Positions 63,187-64,000 of a stretch of 64,000 nucleotides of DNA are shown here, piece after piece; the first letter of the stretch is position 1; every line of letters begins with the position of its first letter. The stretch is taken from contig NZ_JADPJH010000010.1 in assembly GCF_023073315.1 (NCBI RefSeq), forward strand, positions 337,788 to 401,787, read 5' to 3'. This DNA is from Bradyrhizobium sp. 1 (lineage in GTDB: Bacteria; Pseudomonadota; Alphaproteobacteria; Rhizobiales; Xanthobacteraceae). Both the position numbers and the translations under genes were made by a program. Under the pieces are notes generated by a model that was not told where the DNA came from, did no database searches, and saw only the letters and a list, made by a program, of their open reading frames with translations.

Positions 63187-64000
63187 ATGAAGAACAAGAT
63201 CACCGGCCGCTCCGCCTTTCTCGCGCTGCTCAAGGACGAGGGCATCACGCACCTGTTCGGCAATCCCGGCACCACCGAATTGCCGATCATGCATGCGTTG
63301 AAGGACCATCCTGATCTCACCTATGTGATGGCGATGCAGGAGAGTCTCGTGGTCGCGATCGCCGATGGCTATAGCCGGGCCTCCGGAAAACTCGTCGCCT
63401 GCAACGTCCATGTCGCGCCCGGCCTCGGCAACGCGATGGGTTCGCTTTACAACGCCCAGTTCACGGGCACGCCGATGATCCTGACGGCCGGCCAGCAGGA
63501 GCAGGGCCACGGGCTGATGGAGCCGGTGCTGTATGGTCCGCTGGTGCGCATGGCCGAGCCGCTGGTGAAATGGGCGGTCGAGGTGACGCGGCTGGAGGAT
63601 CTGCCGCGCATCGTGCGTCGTGCCGCCAAGGTCGCGATGACGCCGCCGACCGGGCCGGTATTCATCTCGCTACCGGGCGACATTCTCAACAGCGAAGCCG
63701 GCATCGATCTCGGCCGCTCCACCCGCATCGACGCGCGCACCAAACCGTCGGACGAGGCGCTGAGGGCTTTTGCAGCGCGCCTGCTCAAGGCCGAACGCCC
63801 GGTGATCGTCACCATGGATGAGGTGGTCAAGAGCGATGCGCTCAAGGAAGCTGCCGAACTCGCCGAATTGCTCGGTGCAGCCGCCTATCAATCTTCAACA
63901 CCCTATGGCTCGCACTTCCTCTCGGAGAGCCCGAGCTTCGTCGGCACGCTGGCGCGCGTGCAGAAGGTCGCGCGCGATACGCTCGCGCCTTACGATCTCC
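63187..64000 (+). CDS. Thiamine-diphosphate-dependent enzyme, partial (window ends inside)
   Basis: The first 271 residues of a ThDP enzyme of the benzoylformate decarboxylase/acetolactate synthase group. It has FGNPGTTELPIMHAL, YVMAMQESLVVAIADGYSRASGK with the conserved cofactor-activating Glu, and ACNVHVAPGLGNAMGSLYNAQFTGTPMILTAGQQEQ. The start of the central domain (RPVIVTMDEVVKSDALKEAAELAELLGA) is present; the ThDP-diphosphate domain lies beyond the window. GGAGG precedes the ATG. Exact reaction cannot be decided from this part. Confidence 0.88.
   Translation, partial: MKNKITGRSAFLALLKDEGITHLFGNPGTTELPIMHALKDHPDLTYVMAMQESLVVAIADGYSRASGKLVACNVHVAPGLGNAMGSLYNAQFTGTPMILTAGQQEQGHGLMEPVLYGPLVRMAEPLVKWAVEVTRLEDLPRIVRRAAKVAMTPPTGPVFISLPGDILNSEAGIDLGRSTRIDARTKPSDEALRAFAARLLKAERPVIVTMDEVVKSDALKEAAELAELLGAAAYQSSTPYGSHFLSESPSFVGTLARVQKVARDTLAPYDL

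Noticed and set aside
1..64000. CRISPR array, prophage, rRNA operon, biosynthetic gene cluster
   Set aside because: No regularly spaced repeats, phage structural genes, rRNA sequence or multi-enzyme cluster was seen anywhere in the window.

Overview
The window is high-GC alphaproteobacterial chromosome, most likely Bradyrhizobium or a close relative in the Nitrobacteraceae. Three things suggest this: the gene families (CpdR next to N-formylglutamate amidohydrolase, many Bug and branched-chain/peptide solute-binding proteins, TPR class III cyclases, Omp25/31-type barrel); an infC-rpmI-rplT-pheS-pheT block; and several families of palindromic intergenic repeats typical of that group. All calls come from reading the sequence; no database search was run. 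No prophage, CRISPR array, rRNA or complete insertion sequence was seen.

Layout. 0-4.6 kb: metal homeostasis (nikR; Cu(I)-ATPase copA divergent from csoR with an operator between them) and a YiiX-like cysteine hydrolase. 4.7-6.9 kb: Tat-exported amine-oxidase-like flavoprotein and a TauE/SafE exporter. 7-13.6 kb: the translation block infC-rpmI-rplT-pheS-pheT on the minus strand, interrupted by two small secreted-protein genes on the plus strand and by a DUF559 endonuclease gene bounded by near-perfect 48/49-bp inverted repeats. 13.8-18.1 kb: alpha/beta hydrolase, NTF2-like protein, thioesterase, queG and a GST. 18.3-21.2 kb: uppP followed by a DprE1/DprE2 pair, the two-step epimerase of mycobacterial arabinan precursor synthesis. 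21.4-26.2 kb: a very large di-heme cytochrome fused to a PCP-motif N-terminal domain, and a TPR-type cyclase. 26.4-30.7 kb: frameshifted lysE, tauE/lysR pair, Bug solute-binding protein, hisN. 30.7-32.9 kb: a suhB/mmgR-type small RNA with promoter and terminator, N-formylglutamate amidohydrolase, cpdR and tRNA-Val(GAC). 33-38 kb: hisC, a mandelate-racemase homologue with an altered catalytic base, and a cyclase with a periplasmic haem-c-type sensor. 38-47 kb: branched-chain solute-binding protein, a catalytically degenerate alpha/beta hydrolase, a 46-residue membrane protein, a CreBC-like two-component system with a DUF4173 membrane protein, and a membrane-anchored GH3 enzyme. 47-52 kb: a peptide-type solute-binding protein broken by one amber codon, LysR, SDR, dihydropyrimidinase. 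52.5-54.2 kb: tetR/pspA/yiaA envelope-stress locus with three matching operators. 54.4-57.3 kb: two paralogous amidohydrolases, a Rieske ferredoxin and a zinc-ribbon protein. 57.4-64 kb: SDR, aldehyde dehydrogenase, outer-membrane barrel, old yellow enzyme, GFA-like protein and a ThDP enzyme cut by the window end.

The most interesting points are the inverted-repeat-bounded DUF559 gene inside pheS-pheT, the DprE1/DprE2 pair, the PCP-domain/di-heme cytochrome fusion, the triple TetR operator, the haem-sensing cyclase, the suhB/mmgR-type RNA, and several enzymes that keep their fold but have lost catalytic residues.
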